In this document: positions 10,213 through 18,098 of the stretch, piece after piece
Numbering within the stretch: the first letter of the stretch is position 1
Layout: each line of letters starts with the position of its first letter
NCBI GenBank assembly: GCA_015069485.1
Contig: SVIM01000006.1
Location: forward strand, 1-64,000
DNA: 64,000 nucleotides
Source of the DNA: Clostridiales bacterium
Lineage (GTDB): Bacteria > Bacillota > Clostridia > Christensenellales > Borkfalkiaceae
Direction of reading: 5' to 3'
Notes under the pieces: generated by a model
What the model was told of the DNA's origin: nothing
The model's database searches: none
What the model saw: only the letters and a program-made list of their open reading frames with translations
Made by a program: the position numbers and the translations under genes

Positions 10213-10550
10213 TTAATTAATTACTCCGCCAACAGGTTTTTTTGTTTTAAAGCTTTCGTTTTTATCTTCTAATTCTTGCTCTTGTTTAAGTGCTTCAATT
10301 TGTGTTTGTTGTTCGGTAATATCTGCTGCAAGCCTTCGTTTTCTTGTTCTAACTCTGCAATTTGCTCTTGCTGGGTTGTAATTTGAGTATATTGTTCGGC
10401 GATATCGGCTTGTAAATCTTGGTTTTGTTCTTGTAGCTCGGCAATTTGCGCTTCAAGTTCAGCGATTTTTGCTTCTAATTCGCCGTTTGTGCAAGCGGAA
10501 AAGCCGACTACACTAAAAAGCATTGTCTCAGATAATATCGCCGTTAATAT
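10213..10550 (-). pseudogene. Decayed fourth copy of the coiled-coil lipoprotein family
   Basis: The ORF track gives an 84-residue ORF (10269-10523), but the sequence shows a broken gene. Upstream of the internal ATG the frame reads KFILTAILSETMLFSVV, matching the signal peptide of the neighbouring copies, yet the first codons and ribosome binding site are missing. The homology begins right after the stop of the gene at 10555. At the other end the frame leaves the family at EGLQQILPNN. Shifting by one base restores ADITEQQTQIEALKQEQ and runs on to KTKKPVGGVIN and a TAA at 10213. A single deleted base (CAAGCAGAT to CAGCAGAT) explains it. So there are two lesions, a 5' truncation and a frameshift. 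The remaining ORF could still yield a short peptide but without a proper start. Confidence 0.85.
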
Positions 10551-10554
10551 AAAT

Positions 10555-11718
10555 TTATTTTAATTCATTTTCATTATTATCGCCATATAATTCTAAAAAT
10601 TTTATTGATTCAAACTCGGTCTTGTTCATTTTTAAAACAAAGCATCTCTGATACGGCATAGAGGCATCATTTTCCTCTTTTTGTTCTAGTTTAACTTTAA
10701 CAGTTAATACGCTATTTACTACATCAGCTTCAATCAAGTTATATTCCCTTGGACTTACGTCAGAAAAAATATAAAGTATACATATTTCTCTTTCAAAATC
10801 AACAGTTAAGGAATCCTCTTTAAAAATAGAATTAATGTTATCTTCATCTATAATAATAGTTCTTGATTTTGGTGCTTGATTATCTTGAATATATTGTTCT
10901 TCATAATCTGGATTTTCATCATAATTAGGATTTAAATAATACGCCCCACATACTTTATTTTCTTTAAGAAAAGTAGGCATAATCAAATCATTTGCTTTAC
11001 TATACAAAATAGCATTATATTTATTACTTAAACTGTTTGTATATTCAATTTCAGCTTTTTCTAATAAATTTTTAACTTGGTTTTTAGTCACATTTTGATA
11101 CTCTCCGTCAACCATAGGGAATATTGCTGATTTTATAACCGTTGCATTAAACATATTCGACTCAATATAAACCTTTACCAAAGCATAGCCTACGTAGGTT
11201 TCTTCGTATCTTAAAGTAATTTCAACAAAATCGCCGATAATATCATCTTGGCCTTCACTCCAATATATAGTTTCTCCAGAAGATGTTTCTATTTGTTTTA
11301 CGAATTCGTGCCCGTAAATTAAATATCCTTTGTCCGTAGCACACTCAATTACTACGTTTTTATTAGAATTATTTACCGTTATTCTATTACCAAGTGAACT
11401 TACGGCAGGCGACCAACAAGCCAATTCTATCATATCGTCAACATCTTGTTCTATGATATTCTTATTGAGTTGTTCTTTTATAATATATATTTCTTGTTCT
11501 AAATCGGCAATTTGTTCTTGCTGGGTTGTAATTTGAGTTTGTTGTTCTGTGATATCGGCTTGTAAATCTTGGTTTTGCTCTTGTAGCTCGGTAATTTGCG
11601 CTTCAAGTTCAGCGATTTTTGCTTGCAGGTCGCCGTTTGTGCAAGCGGTAAAGCCGACTACACTAAAAAGCATTGCCAAAGATAATACCGCCGTTAAAAT
11701 TTTTGTAAAAATTTTCAT
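10555..11718 (-). CDS. Coiled-coil lipoprotein, array copy 3
   Basis: A 387-residue predicted lipoprotein. The signal peptide MKIFTKILTAVLSLAMLFSVVGFTAC ends at a lipobox-like FTAC; F at -3 also occurs in other lipoproteins of this window. A coiled coil of about 60 residues follows, made of AELEAQITELQEQ and TEQQTQITTQQEQ type heptads. The remaining 300 residues are globular and unrecognised. About the last 150 residues (from YNAILYSKAND through FLKENK to the end) resemble the C-terminus of the next copy (YNAVILNDAQQ, FLKENV). The ribosome binding site AAGGGAGAAACT is identical to that of copy 2. No function is assigned; a surface role is inferred from the lipid anchor. Confidence 0.85.
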   Translation of the reverse strand: MKIFTKILTAVLSLAMLFSVVGFTACTNGDLQAKIAELEAQITELQEQNQDLQADITEQQTQITTQQEQIADLEQEIYIIKEQLNKNIIEQDVDDMIELACWSPAVSSLGNRITVNNSNKNVVIECATDKGYLIYGHEFVKQIETSSGETIYWSEGQDDIIGDFVEITLRYEETYVGYALVKVYIESNMFNATVIKSAIFPMVDGEYQNVTKNQVKNLLEKAEIEYTNSLSNKYNAILYSKANDLIMPTFLKENKVCGAYYLNPNYDENPDYEEQYIQDNQAPKSRTIIIDEDNINSIFKEDSLTVDFEREICILYIFSDVSPREYNLIEADVVNSVLTVKVKLEQKEENDASMPYQRCFVLKMNKTEFESIKFLELYGDNNENELK

Positions 11719-11838
11719 AGTTTCTCCCTTACTTGATTTTAAATTTTAAATATAAATCCTTGTAGCCAACATATTTAATTAGCAAAAACATCAAAATTTT
11801 ATAACTATACGACTAAATACTGTTATTTAATAAAATCC

Positions 11839-12600
11839 TTACCCATAAATCATTGTTATTTTAAAATTTTCAATATCTAAACAATTAAGTTTTACAACAA
11901 AATATCTTAAAATTGGCGAAGACGTTGACGGGGGCATTGCTCCAGAAATATCAGGTTCTGCCATATCATGCAATAAAATTATGCTTAGCTCAGACTCGTA
12001 CGTTTCTATCGTCTTTATATCACAATCAAAGCCTGCATAAATGTCAGTAATAATATATACTGCAAGCATTTCTTCGTCAAAATTTACATTTAACGGCAAT
12101 TGTGTAAAAGCCTTGTCAAAATCTTCTTGATTTTTAATTAAGTAACTAATTTCCTGTGGAAACGATTCATTTGACGTATCCAAATCATCCAAAATTGCTC
12201 CACGCGTAACATTTTCTTTTAAAAAATCTTCTTTAACGTATTGCTGGGCGTCATTTAAAATAACGGCATTATATTTTGCTATGTTATACTGTTCTTCAAT
12301 GCTACTAATTCGATTTTGCAAATCAGCGTTTTTTGAATTTAATTCTTCACTTTCTTGTTCAAGTGCTTCAATTTGCTCTTGCTGTTGTTCAATTTGCTCT
12401 TGCTGGGTTGTAATTTGAGTTTGTTGTTCTGTGATATCGGCTTGTAAATCTTGGTTTTGCTCTTGTAGCTCGGTAATTTGTGCTTCAAGTTCAGCAATTT
12501 TTGCTTCCAATTCGCCGTTTGAGCAGGCGGTAAAGCCAGCAACGCTAAAAAGCATTGTCGCAGATAAAATTGCCGTTAAAATTTTTGTAAAAATTTTCAT
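11839..12600 (-). CDS. Coiled-coil lipoprotein, array copy 2
   Basis: A 253-residue predicted lipoprotein with the same N-terminal cassette as its neighbour: a signal peptide ending FTAC, then AELEAQITELQEQ and TEQQTQITTQQEQ heptads. Here the coil is longer by several QQEQIE/ALEQE units. The C-terminal domain of about 150 residues has no family I recognise but resembles the C-terminus of the gene at 10555. The nucleotide sequence of the first 200 bases is close to identical to that of the 10555 gene, ribosome binding site included, whereas the 3' parts differ strongly. That pattern suggests recent duplication or gene conversion of the 5' end. It begins 22 bases after the gene at 12623 and is probably cotranscribed. 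Confidence 0.85.
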   Translation of the reverse strand: MKIFTKILTAILSATMLFSVAGFTACSNGELEAKIAELEAQITELQEQNQDLQADITEQQTQITTQQEQIEQQQEQIEALEQESEELNSKNADLQNRISSIEEQYNIAKYNAVILNDAQQYVKEDFLKENVTRGAILDDLDTSNESFPQEISYLIKNQEDFDKAFTQLPLNVNFDEEMLAVYIITDIYAGFDCDIKTIETYESELSIILLHDMAEPDISGAMPPSTSSPILRYFVVKLNCLDIENFKITMIYG

Positions 12601-12622
12601 AGTTTCTCCCTTACCTTTTAAA

Positions 12623-13246
12623 TTAACATATAACGTATTCTATTTCCGTTACGTATTCTACTAACGTCTTATCTACTCCCGCTATTAAAAAAACACTATT
12701 TTCTACATCATCTGCCGTATCATTTCTTGGATATTTTATGTATAGCGTCAGTTTACCTAACATTACTTCAACTTCATCAATACGATATTGTCCCGCCCAA
12801 GAATTATTATAAAAGGCACATACCAAAAATGCCTTATCTTCAAAATACTCGTCCGTATATCCACTAATCACCTCGCCAACGACATTACCCAAAAAGTTAT
12901 TACCGTTGTCGAAGAAATCATAACCATTACTTAAACATATTTGCCTAAAATCTTCAATAGAATTACATAATGCAATAAAGTCCGTGCAATTATCTATACC
13001 GCTATACAAGGTTTCTTCTAATATAACTTCACAATTAGAAGATTTTTGATTATTCATTTCTTCAATTTGCAAATTAAGATTCTCTATTTGCTGTTCCAAC
13101 TCTTCAATTTGTTCTTGTTGGGCTGAAATTTGGGCTTCAAGTTCAGCGATTTTTGCTTCCATTTCGCCGTTTGTGCAGGCGGTAAAGCCAACCGCGCTAA
13201 AAAGCATTGTCGCGCTTAATAATAATGTTAAAAATCTTTTTTTCAT
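12623..13246 (-). CDS. Coiled-coil lipoprotein, array copy 1 (operon head)
   Basis: A 207-residue predicted lipoprotein. The signal peptide MKKRFLTLLLSATMLFSAVGFTAC is followed by a short coiled coil (AKIAELEAQISAQQEQIEELEQQIENLNLQ). The C-terminal domain of about 130 residues has alternating hydrophobic strands and is not recognised. A beta-rich, PrcB-like fold is possible but unproven. It is the most divergent of the three intact copies and the first behind the promoter at 13345. The ribosome binding site AAAGGGGT lies about six bases from the ATG. Unlike the other two it has no LQEQNQDLQADI segment. Confidence 0.82.
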   Translation of the reverse strand: MKKRFLTLLLSATMLFSAVGFTACTNGEMEAKIAELEAQISAQQEQIEELEQQIENLNLQIEEMNNQKSSNCEVILEETLYSGIDNCTDFIALCNSIEDFRQICLSNGYDFFDNGNNFLGNVVGEVISGYTDEYFEDKAFLVCAFYNNSWAGQYRIDEVEVMLGKLTLYIKYPRNDTADDVENSVFLIAGVDKTLVEYVTEIEYVIC

Positions 13247-13290
13247 AATTTTACCCCTTTAATGAACTTTTTTGCGCTGTTAAGATACAC

Positions 13291-13464
13291 TAGACTTCGC
13301 CTTACGGCTACGCTCGGTATGACAAACGATACTTTTACATTTTTATTATATTATCCTAAGTTTATTTTGTCAATAGGCAAATTTGTGTTTTTTAATATTT
13401 TCTTTCGTTAAGTAAAGTATTAAATTATTGCCTTACCGTCATTCTGAGCGTAGTAAAGAACTCC
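13291..13464. repeat. Inverted pair of a short intergenic repeat (GTCATnCnGAGCGTAG)
   Basis: On the plus strand 13438-13464 reads GTCATTCTGAGCGTAG. On the minus strand 13323-13308 reads GTCATACCGAGCGTAG. The arms face away from each other across the lipoprotein promoter. Sequences of the GTCATTCTGAGCG type are common intergenic repeats in gut bacteria (general knowledge). The minus-strand arm continues into a small GCCGTAAGGC hairpin. Confidence 0.6.
13345..13373 (-). promoter_or_regulatory. Consensus sigma-A promoter of the lipoprotein array
   Basis: On the minus strand TTGACA (13373-13368), 17 bases and TATAAT (13350-13345) match the consensus exactly. The predicted leader to the ATG at 13246 is about 90 bases and contains one arm of an intergenic repeat (13291-13323). 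Confidence 0.8.
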
Positions 13465-13477
13465 ACCCGCTTTTATA

Positions 13478-13574
13478 TTGAAATACAACGCTATGCGTTG
13501 CGTGAAATTTGCAACTGTGTTGCAAGTGAAATGAACGCGACAGCGTTCGTGAAACGTTAACTTGCATTAACGTT
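13478..13574 (+). repeat. Array of small hairpins punctuated by GTGAAAT, period about 24 bp
   Basis: The heptamer TTGAAAT/GTGAAAT/GTGAAAT/GTGAAAC occurs at 13478, 13502, 13526 and 13549, that is every 23-24 bases. Between the heptamers lie perfect small palindromes: AACGC-TAT-GCGTT, GCAAC-TGT-GTTGC, AACGC-GACA-GCGTT and CGTTAA-CTTGCA-TTAACG. No open reading frame covers it. The function is unknown; RNA structure or a mobile short palindromic repeat is possible. Confidence 0.7.
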
Positions 13575-13628
13575 GCGGTAAAAAAGTGTTTTTAAAGCTA
13601 TTAATTAAATAATAAATTTTTGCCATAA

Positions 13629-13695
13629 CGTGCAAGCACAAGCGAAGCACACTTCACGGTTGCAACGCAACTACTTCACGAACGCTTGCGTTTAC
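13629..13695 (-). repeat. Second, inverted and degenerate copy of the hairpin array
   Basis: Read on the minus strand this stretch gives AACGC-AA-GCGTT, then CGTGAAGTA, GTTGC-GTT-GCAAC, CGTGAAGT and a GTGCTTCGCTTGTGC segment. It is the same logic as the array at 13478 with GTGAAGT instead of GTGAAAT, in opposite orientation. Confidence 0.55.
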
Positions 13696-13710
13696 TTAAC
13701 TTTAAACCCC

Positions 13711-13880
13711 TCATCCACCGCAAGCGGTCCCCCTTCCCCCCTTTTTGTGGGGGGGGAAGGCAAGAGGTAGGATCTCTGCGTTAACACCCCCTCGTCATAA
13801 GAAGGCAAGGGGTGGGATGGTTCTCTCCCTCCGTCAACAGCGTTGACACTTTCCTTGTCATAGGGAGGCAAGAGTGAGGT
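13711..13880. repeat. Three-module intergenic repeat with G/C hairpins
   Basis: A motif AAGGCAAGAGGTAGGAT occurs at 13757 and, with changes, at 13802 (AAGGCAAGGGGTGGGAT) and 13865 (GAGGCAAGAGTGAGGT). Each is preceded by a C-rich arm that can pair with it, most clearly CCTTCCCCCC-tttttgt-GGGGGGGGAAGG at 13732-13760. It is far more GC-rich than its surroundings, which suggests a repeat family spread through the genome. Confidence 0.55.
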
Positions 13881-13910
13881 AATAAGCGATAATTAAACAC
13901 CAATAAAAAA

Positions 13911-13935
13911 GGTGCGGTAATATAATTACCGCACC
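13911..13935. terminator. Intrinsic terminator of the pilin gene
   Basis: The perfect stem GGTGCGGTAAT-ATA-ATTACCGCACC is flanked by six A on one side and seven T on the other, so it can work in both directions. It lies 27 bases after the pilin stop codon on the minus strand. Confidence 0.9.
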
Positions 13936-13961
13936 TTTTTTTAAATTTTTATGTTTTTTGT

Positions 13962-14345
13962 TTATTCTTCAATTTCGTAAACGGTTACTTTTTCGCTTTC
14001 GTCATAAGCGGATGCATTATAGGTAGTGCCGTTGTAAGTAATTTTGCTATCAGTAGTATCGTTATCTACAGGCAAAGTTATTGCACCTAAAGCGCCTTCA
14101 TTAAAAATAAAAGCGTAAGTGCCATTTTCACTTTCGTGAACGAATATAGTGCCTTCTTCTATTTCGCCATTATTATATGCAAGATAATCCTTCATAACAG
14201 CGTCTGTTTCCTGTAAAGCAACAGAGCCTTTTGCTTTATCGAAAACGGTTACGAAAGTGGGAATTAAAATAGCCGCGAGCACCGCAATAACCGCGATAAC
14301 GATTACTAATTCCGTGATAGTAAAGCCTTTTTTAAACTTTTTCAT
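13962..14345 (-). CDS. Type IV pilin-like protein (candidate major pilin)
   Basis: A 127-residue prepilin with a class III signal peptide KKFKKG followed by FTITELVIVIAVIAVLAAILIPTF. The Gly before the cut, Phe+1 and Glu+5 are all present, and cleavage would be by the PilD-like peptidase at 21031. The mature part is small and acidic and ends KVTVYEIEE. It has its own promoter and terminator and a strong AAGGAG site, so it can be expressed apart from, and more strongly than, the pilus operon at 18-24 kb. That is why I consider it the main subunit. This is inference; a pseudopilin role is the alternative. Confidence 0.88.
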   Translation of the reverse strand: MKKFKKGFTITELVIVIAVIAVLAAILIPTFVTVFDKAKGSVALQETDAVMKDYLAYNNGEIEEGTIFVHESENGTYAFIFNEGALGAITLPVDNDTTDSKITYNGTTYNASAYDESEKVTVYEIEE

Positions 14346-14377
14346 AAGAATTTCTCCTTGGTTAATTTAGTAATTAA

Positions 14378-14406
14378 ATTTTACCATAATTTACCAAAAA
14401 GTGCAA
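14378..14406 (-). promoter_or_regulatory. Predicted promoter of the pilin gene
   Basis: On the minus strand TTGCAC (14406-14401), 17 bases and TAAAAT (14383-14378) lie between the PHP gene stop and the pilin start. It gives a leader of about 25-30 bases with AAGGAG near its end. Confidence 0.6.
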
Positions 14407-14433
14407 TAAATTTGCGCATTATTTACTACATTT

Positions 14434-15354
14434 TTAAAACTTAATATAATTAATTTTTTGTTGCAAAAAGTAGCAAACTTGGTTTATGCCGAGCGACCGT
14501 AAAAAGCCTTTAACCTTATCTGCATTATAAAAATAGCGTTCTAATTTATGCGCGTCGCTACCAAAGGTTATGTTCTTTCCGCCAAGCTCCACGTAGCGAG
14601 AAATTATATCGCAATCGGGTGTAAACGTTGCGCCAGATTTACCTACGGAAGAATTAATTTCTAATGCAACGCCACGATTAATAATAGCCTTTAAAATAGC
14701 GTCGATTTTATCGGCAAATTCACTATAATATAATTTTTTATCTTCAAAGGGCGCGTTGCGAGCAACGTAACCTATATGACCTATAATTTGATAATTAAAA
14801 TTAGCATTTACGCTTTGCAAAACGCCATCTAAATAGTCGTCAAACGCTTCTTTTTTGCTTTTATTATTAAAAAAGTTTGCAAAATAGCAATCTCCCCTGC
14901 CTTTTAAGGTGTGCAGACTGCTTATTACGTAATCGAAATTGTTATTATTAATTAAGTCCGTGTAATACGCTTCTGCTTGCTTGCAGTAACCGAATTCAAT
15001 GCCCTTTAAAATTATGATTTTATCGCTGAATTTTTCCTTTAAGGATGAAATTTTATTTTCATATTCCCTTAAATCAGGCAAGGTAATCGGTAAATTATCT
15101 AAAATGTAATCGTAATCGTAATGGTCGGAAAACCCTAAAAATTTATGTCCGTATTTTATGGCTTGTACGATATAATTTTCTAATTCTTCTTTGCTATCTT
15201 GCGAAAATTTAGTATGAATATGCAAATCGACTATTTCGCCTAAGGGTTGGGGATTATTAAGCTCTTCAAGCATTGAAAAAACTTTATTTTCAGTTAAATT
15301 TTCTGAAGTGGGCGCAAGCTTGCCGTACGCCATTTTATCGTGATGAATTGCCAC
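14434..15354 (-). CDS. PHP-domain phosphoesterase (histidinol-phosphatase HisK-like)
   Basis: A 306-residue protein with a PHP metal-dependent phosphoesterase fold. Metal ligands are visible in DLHIHTKFSQDS (HxH), FSDHYDYDY, GIEFGYC, SSLHTLKG, IGHIGYV and GSDAHKLE. The layout is that of the PHP-type histidinol-phosphate phosphatase, but no histidine genes are nearby, so the substrate is open. The first 42 residues before the domain are an unusual extension. The start is a GTG, supported by AAGGGGTG five to six bases upstream; an ATG eight codons in is the alternative. It lies 29 bases behind malic enzyme and is probably cotranscribed with it. Confidence 0.82.
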   Translation of the reverse strand: MAIHHDKMAYGKLAPTSENLTENKVFSMLEELNNPQPLGEIVDLHIHTKFSQDSKEELENYIVQAIKYGHKFLGFSDHYDYDYILDNLPITLPDLREYENKISSLKEKFSDKIIILKGIEFGYCKQAEAYYTDLINNNNFDYVISSLHTLKGRGDCYFANFFNNKSKKEAFDDYLDGVLQSVNANFNYQIIGHIGYVARNAPFEDKKLYYSEFADKIDAILKAIINRGVALEINSSVGKSGATFTPDCDIISRYVELGGKNITFGSDAHKLERYFYNADKVKGFLRSLGINQVCYFLQQKINYIKF

Positions 15355-15383
15355 AGTTACACCCCTTTTCGCATTTAAAAATT

Positions 15384-16562
15384 TTACTTATAAAGCTTGG
15401 ATACGCCTGTTTTTATTGCGGCTTCAGCTACTGCCTTTGCAACCGATTCGTGCGCGCGCTTATCGTATGCGTAAGGAAGAATATAGCCTGTTGAAAGCTC
15501 TTCGTCAGAAACGCAAGAAGCAATGCCCCTTGACGCCGCCATCATCATTTCGTAGTTTACCGTGTTTGCCCTTACGTCTAACGCTCCACGGAATAAGCCG
15601 GGGAAAACTAAAACGTTGTTAATTTGGTTTGCATATTGAGAAGAGCCCGTACCAACGATATAAGCGCCCGCTTCTAAAGCCTCTTCGGGTAAAATTTCGG
15701 GAACAGGGTTTGCGCAACAGAACATTATTGCCTTATCTGCCATTGACTTAACCATTTCTTTAGTAACGCAATTTGCAACGGAAACGCCAACGAAAACGTC
15801 TGCGCCCTTCATTGCAACCTCTAATTTGCCGGAAAGCATTTCACGGTTAGTAATTTTTGCAAGCTCTTGCTGAGCGGCGTTAAATTTTGTGTCGCCTTCG
15901 ACGATTATGCCCTTACTTGAGCAAGCGATAACGTTTTTAACGCCAAACGCAAGTAAAAATTTAGCTATGGCAATACCTGCAGCGCCTGCACCGTTAATTA
16001 CAACCTTGATTTCTTCCATTTTTTTACCTACGAGCTTTAACGCGTTAATTAAAGCCGCGGCAGTTACTATTGCAGTACCGTGTTGATCGTCGTGAAAAAC
16101 GGGTATATCAAGCTCTTCCTTTAATCTAGTTTCTATTTCAAAGCAACGGGGGGCAGAAATATCTTCCAAATTAATTCCACCAAAAGAGCCTGCTAAAAGC
16201 TTAATGGTTTTTATAATTTCTTCTGTATCTTTGGATTTGATGCATAAAGGATATGCGTCCACTTCGCCAAAAGCCTTAAAAAGAGCACATTTGCCTTCCA
16301 TAACGGGCATACCCGCTTCGGGGCCGATATCACCTAAGCCTAAAACGGCAGTTCCGTCGGTAATAACGGGAACGGTGTTCCATCTTCTGGTTAAATCAAA
16401 GCTTTTTTCTACTTCTTTGCTTATTGCAATACAAGGTTCAGCAACGCCGGGGGTATATGCCAAAGATAAATTTTCTCTGCTATCAACGGGCACGCGTGCC
16501 ACAACTTCTATTTTACCTTTCCACTCGCCGTGTTTTTTAAGTGATTCTTCCCTATAATTCAT
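15384..16562 (-). CDS. NAD(P)-dependent malic enzyme, short form
   Basis: This enzyme decarboxylates malate to pyruvate with reduction of NAD or NADP. It is a 392-residue short-form enzyme without the phosphotransacetylase-like extension of MaeB. The N-terminal domain shows SLAYTPGVAEPCIAI with the catalytic Tyr, and the metal site lies in FHDDQHGTAIVTAAALINAL. The dinucleotide fold shows INGAGAAGIAIAKFLL. Cofactor choice cannot be read safely. A strong AGGAG site lies six bases before the ATG and a good promoter lies at 16595. In fermenting clostridia the enzyme links C4 acids to pyruvate. Confidence 0.93.
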   Translation of the reverse strand: MNYREESLKKHGEWKGKIEVVARVPVDSRENLSLAYTPGVAEPCIAISKEVEKSFDLTRRWNTVPVITDGTAVLGLGDIGPEAGMPVMEGKCALFKAFGEVDAYPLCIKSKDTEEIIKTIKLLAGSFGGINLEDISAPRCFEIETRLKEELDIPVFHDDQHGTAIVTAAALINALKLVGKKMEEIKVVINGAGAAGIAIAKFLLAFGVKNVIACSSKGIIVEGDTKFNAAQQELAKITNREMLSGKLEVAMKGADVFVGVSVANCVTKEMVKSMADKAIMFCCANPVPEILPEEALEAGAYIVGTGSSQYANQINNVLVFPGLFRGALDVRANTVNYEMMMAASRGIASCVSDEELSTGYILPYAYDKRAHESVAKAVAEAAIKTGVSKLYK

Positions 16563-16594
16563 CTTAATCTCCTATTAAAATTTAATTCGTAAAT

Positions 16595-16623
16595 ATTATA
16601 CTACACCTTTTTTTTATTGTAAA
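16595..16623 (-). promoter_or_regulatory. Sigma-A promoter of malic enzyme
   Basis: On the minus strand TTTACA (16623-16618), 17 bases and TATAAT (16600-16595). It lies four bases after the mgsA terminator stem and 30 bases before the gene start. Confidence 0.75.
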
Positions 16624-16626
16624 ATA

Positions 16627-16649
16627 AAATCCCCTATTAAAGGGGATTT
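16627..16649 (-). terminator. Intrinsic terminator after mgsA
   Basis: The stem AAATCCCC/GGGGATTT with a 7-base loop is followed on the minus strand by a T-rich run. It separates the galE-mgsA unit from malic enzyme. Confidence 0.75.
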
Positions 16650-16654
16650 AAAAA

Positions 16655-17035
16655 TTATTTTTTAAGTGACCTTATAACCAAATCTGCCGTAGCAATATTG
16701 GTTGCAATAGGAACGTCGTAAACGTTTGCAATACGAAGTAGCGCCTTAACGTCAGGGTCGTGAGGTTGCGCTTGCAAAGGGTCGCATAAGAAAATTATAA
16801 AATCAATTTTACCTTCTGCCACCTTTGCGCCTATTTGCTGATCCCCGCCTAAAGGACCGGAAAGATAACCTTCTACATTAAGTCCGGTTGCTTCGGCAAC
16901 GCGTCTTGAAGTAGTTCCCGTACCGCAAAGCTTGTATTTAGATAAAACTTCTTTATTTTTTGCCGCCCAAGACATCATTTCTTGTTTTTTATTATCGTGA
17001 GCGATAAGCGCAATTACTTTTACTTCCTTTTCCAT
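16655..17035 (-). CDS. mgsA: Methylglyoxal synthase
   Basis: MgsA converts dihydroxyacetone phosphate to methylglyoxal and phosphate, a glycolytic bypass used under phosphate limitation or sugar excess. The 126 residues show IALIAHDNKKQEMM, LCGTGTTSRRVAEATGL, the catalytic Asp in SGPLGGDQQIGAKVAEG, and FLCDPLQAQPHDPDVKALLRI, followed by DVPIATNIATADLVI. This covers the complete family pattern. It lies 16 bases behind galE and shares its promoter. Confidence 0.96.
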   Translation of the reverse strand: MEKEVKVIALIAHDNKKQEMMSWAAKNKEVLSKYKLCGTGTTSRRVAEATGLNVEGYLSGPLGGDQQIGAKVAEGKIDFIIFLCDPLQAQPHDPDVKALLRIANVYDVPIATNIATADLVIRSLKK

Positions 17036-17051
17036 AAAAACACCTTTTTAG

Positions 17052-18065
17052 TTAACTTCTATAACCCTTAGGGTTTTTAGTTTGCCAATTCCATAAGGAA
17101 GAGCACATATCGTCTAAATTAAGGCTTGCAACCCAATCAAGCTCTTCCCTTGCCTTGCTAGGGTCTGCATAGCAAGCGGCTATGTCGCCTGCTCTTCTAG
17201 GCTTAATTACATACGGAAGCTGTTTTTTACAAGCCTTTTCGAAAGCGTGAATAACGTCCATAACGGAATAGCCCACGCCCGTGCCAAGATTATAAACGAA
17301 TACTCCGCTGTTTTGGCATTTTTCGATTGCCGCTATATGACCTAACGCCAAATCTACGACGTGAATATAATCTCTTACACCCGTGCCGTCGGGGGTAGGA
17401 TAGTCGTTTCCAAAAACGCCTATTTCCTTAAGCTCGCCAATGGCAACCTTTGCAATATAGGGTGTTAAGTTGTTGGGGATTCCTAACGGATCTTCGCCAA
17501 TAAGTCCGCTTTCGTGCGCGCCGACAGGGTTAAAATAACGGAGTAAAACTACCGTCCATTCTTTATCTGCTTTATACAAGTCCTCAAGCATAATTTCTTG
17601 GAAGTATTTTGAAGTACCGTAAGGGTTAGTAGTTCCTCCCGTTTTAGAGGTTTCTACCAACGGTAAAGTTTCGGGCGTACCGTAAACGGTTGCTGATGAT
17701 GAAAATACTATCTTTTTGCAACCGAACCTTTTCATTGCTTCTATTAAAACCAAGGTGCCGTATAAATTATTATTGTAATATTCTATAGGCTTTTCGCAAG
17801 ATTCGCCTACCGCCTTTAATCCTGCAAAATGAATTACCCAATCAATTTTATTTTCGGTAAATATTTTATTTAATAAGTCTGCATCACGCACGTCGCCTTC
17901 GTAAGAAACAACCTTTTTGTTGGTAATTTGCTCAACGCGCTGTAAGCTTTTAGGGCAAGAGTTTGAAAAATTATCTAAAACAACAACCTCGTAGCCTTTG
18001 TTTAAAAGCTCTACTAAGGTGTGCGAGCCGATATAACCTGCTCCACCCGTTACTAAAATTTTCAT
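17052..18065 (-). CDS. galE: UDP-glucose 4-epimerase
   Basis: GalE interconverts UDP-glucose and UDP-galactose, feeding galactose use or surface glycan synthesis. The N-terminus has the NAD-binding [15 protein letters not shown]. The catalytic pair is in SSSATVYG and [13 protein letters not shown] (YxxxK), followed by [13 protein letters not shown] and the C-terminal [14 protein letters not shown]. The length of 337 residues is standard. No other galactose genes are adjacent, so a role in nucleotide-sugar supply is as likely as galactose breakdown. Good ribosome binding site (AAGGAGAATATT). Confidence 0.96.
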   Translation of the reverse strand: MKILVTGGAGYIGSHTLVELLNKGYEVVVLDNFSNSCPKSLQRVEQITNKKVVSYEGDVRDADLLNKIFTENKIDWVIHFAGLKAVGESCEKPIEYYNNNLYGTLVLIEAMKRFGCKKIVFSSSATVYGTPETLPLVETSKTGGTTNPYGTSKYFQEIMLEDLYKADKEWTVVLLRYFNPVGAHESGLIGEDPLGIPNNLTPYIAKVAIGELKEIGVFGNDYPTPDGTGVRDYIHVVDLALGHIAAIEKCQNSGVFVYNLGTGVGYSVMDVIHAFEKACKKQLPYVIKPRRAGDIAACYADPSKAREELDWVASLNLDDMCSSLWNWQTKNPKGYRS

Positions 18066-18098
18066 AATATTCTCCTTAAAGAAAATTCTTATATTATT

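Larger units (their letters stand above)
13247..13961. other. Gene-free repeat island (715 bp)
   Basis: No ORF with a plausible start lies here. The stretch holds the lipoprotein promoter at its left end, then an inverted short repeat, two opposed hairpin arrays, a three-module G/C-rich repeat and finally the pilin terminator at 13911. No transposase or attachment site was seen. Confidence 0.75.

Noticed and set aside
11549-12664. Plus-strand ORFs 11549-11749 and 12431-12664 with similar sequences
   Set aside because: They are antisense shadows of the repeated coiled-coil cassettes, and their similarity follows from the duplication.
13478-13695. CRISPR-like periodic array
   Set aside because: The constant part is only seven bases and the variable parts are perfect short palindromes, not spacers. 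No cas gene is present.
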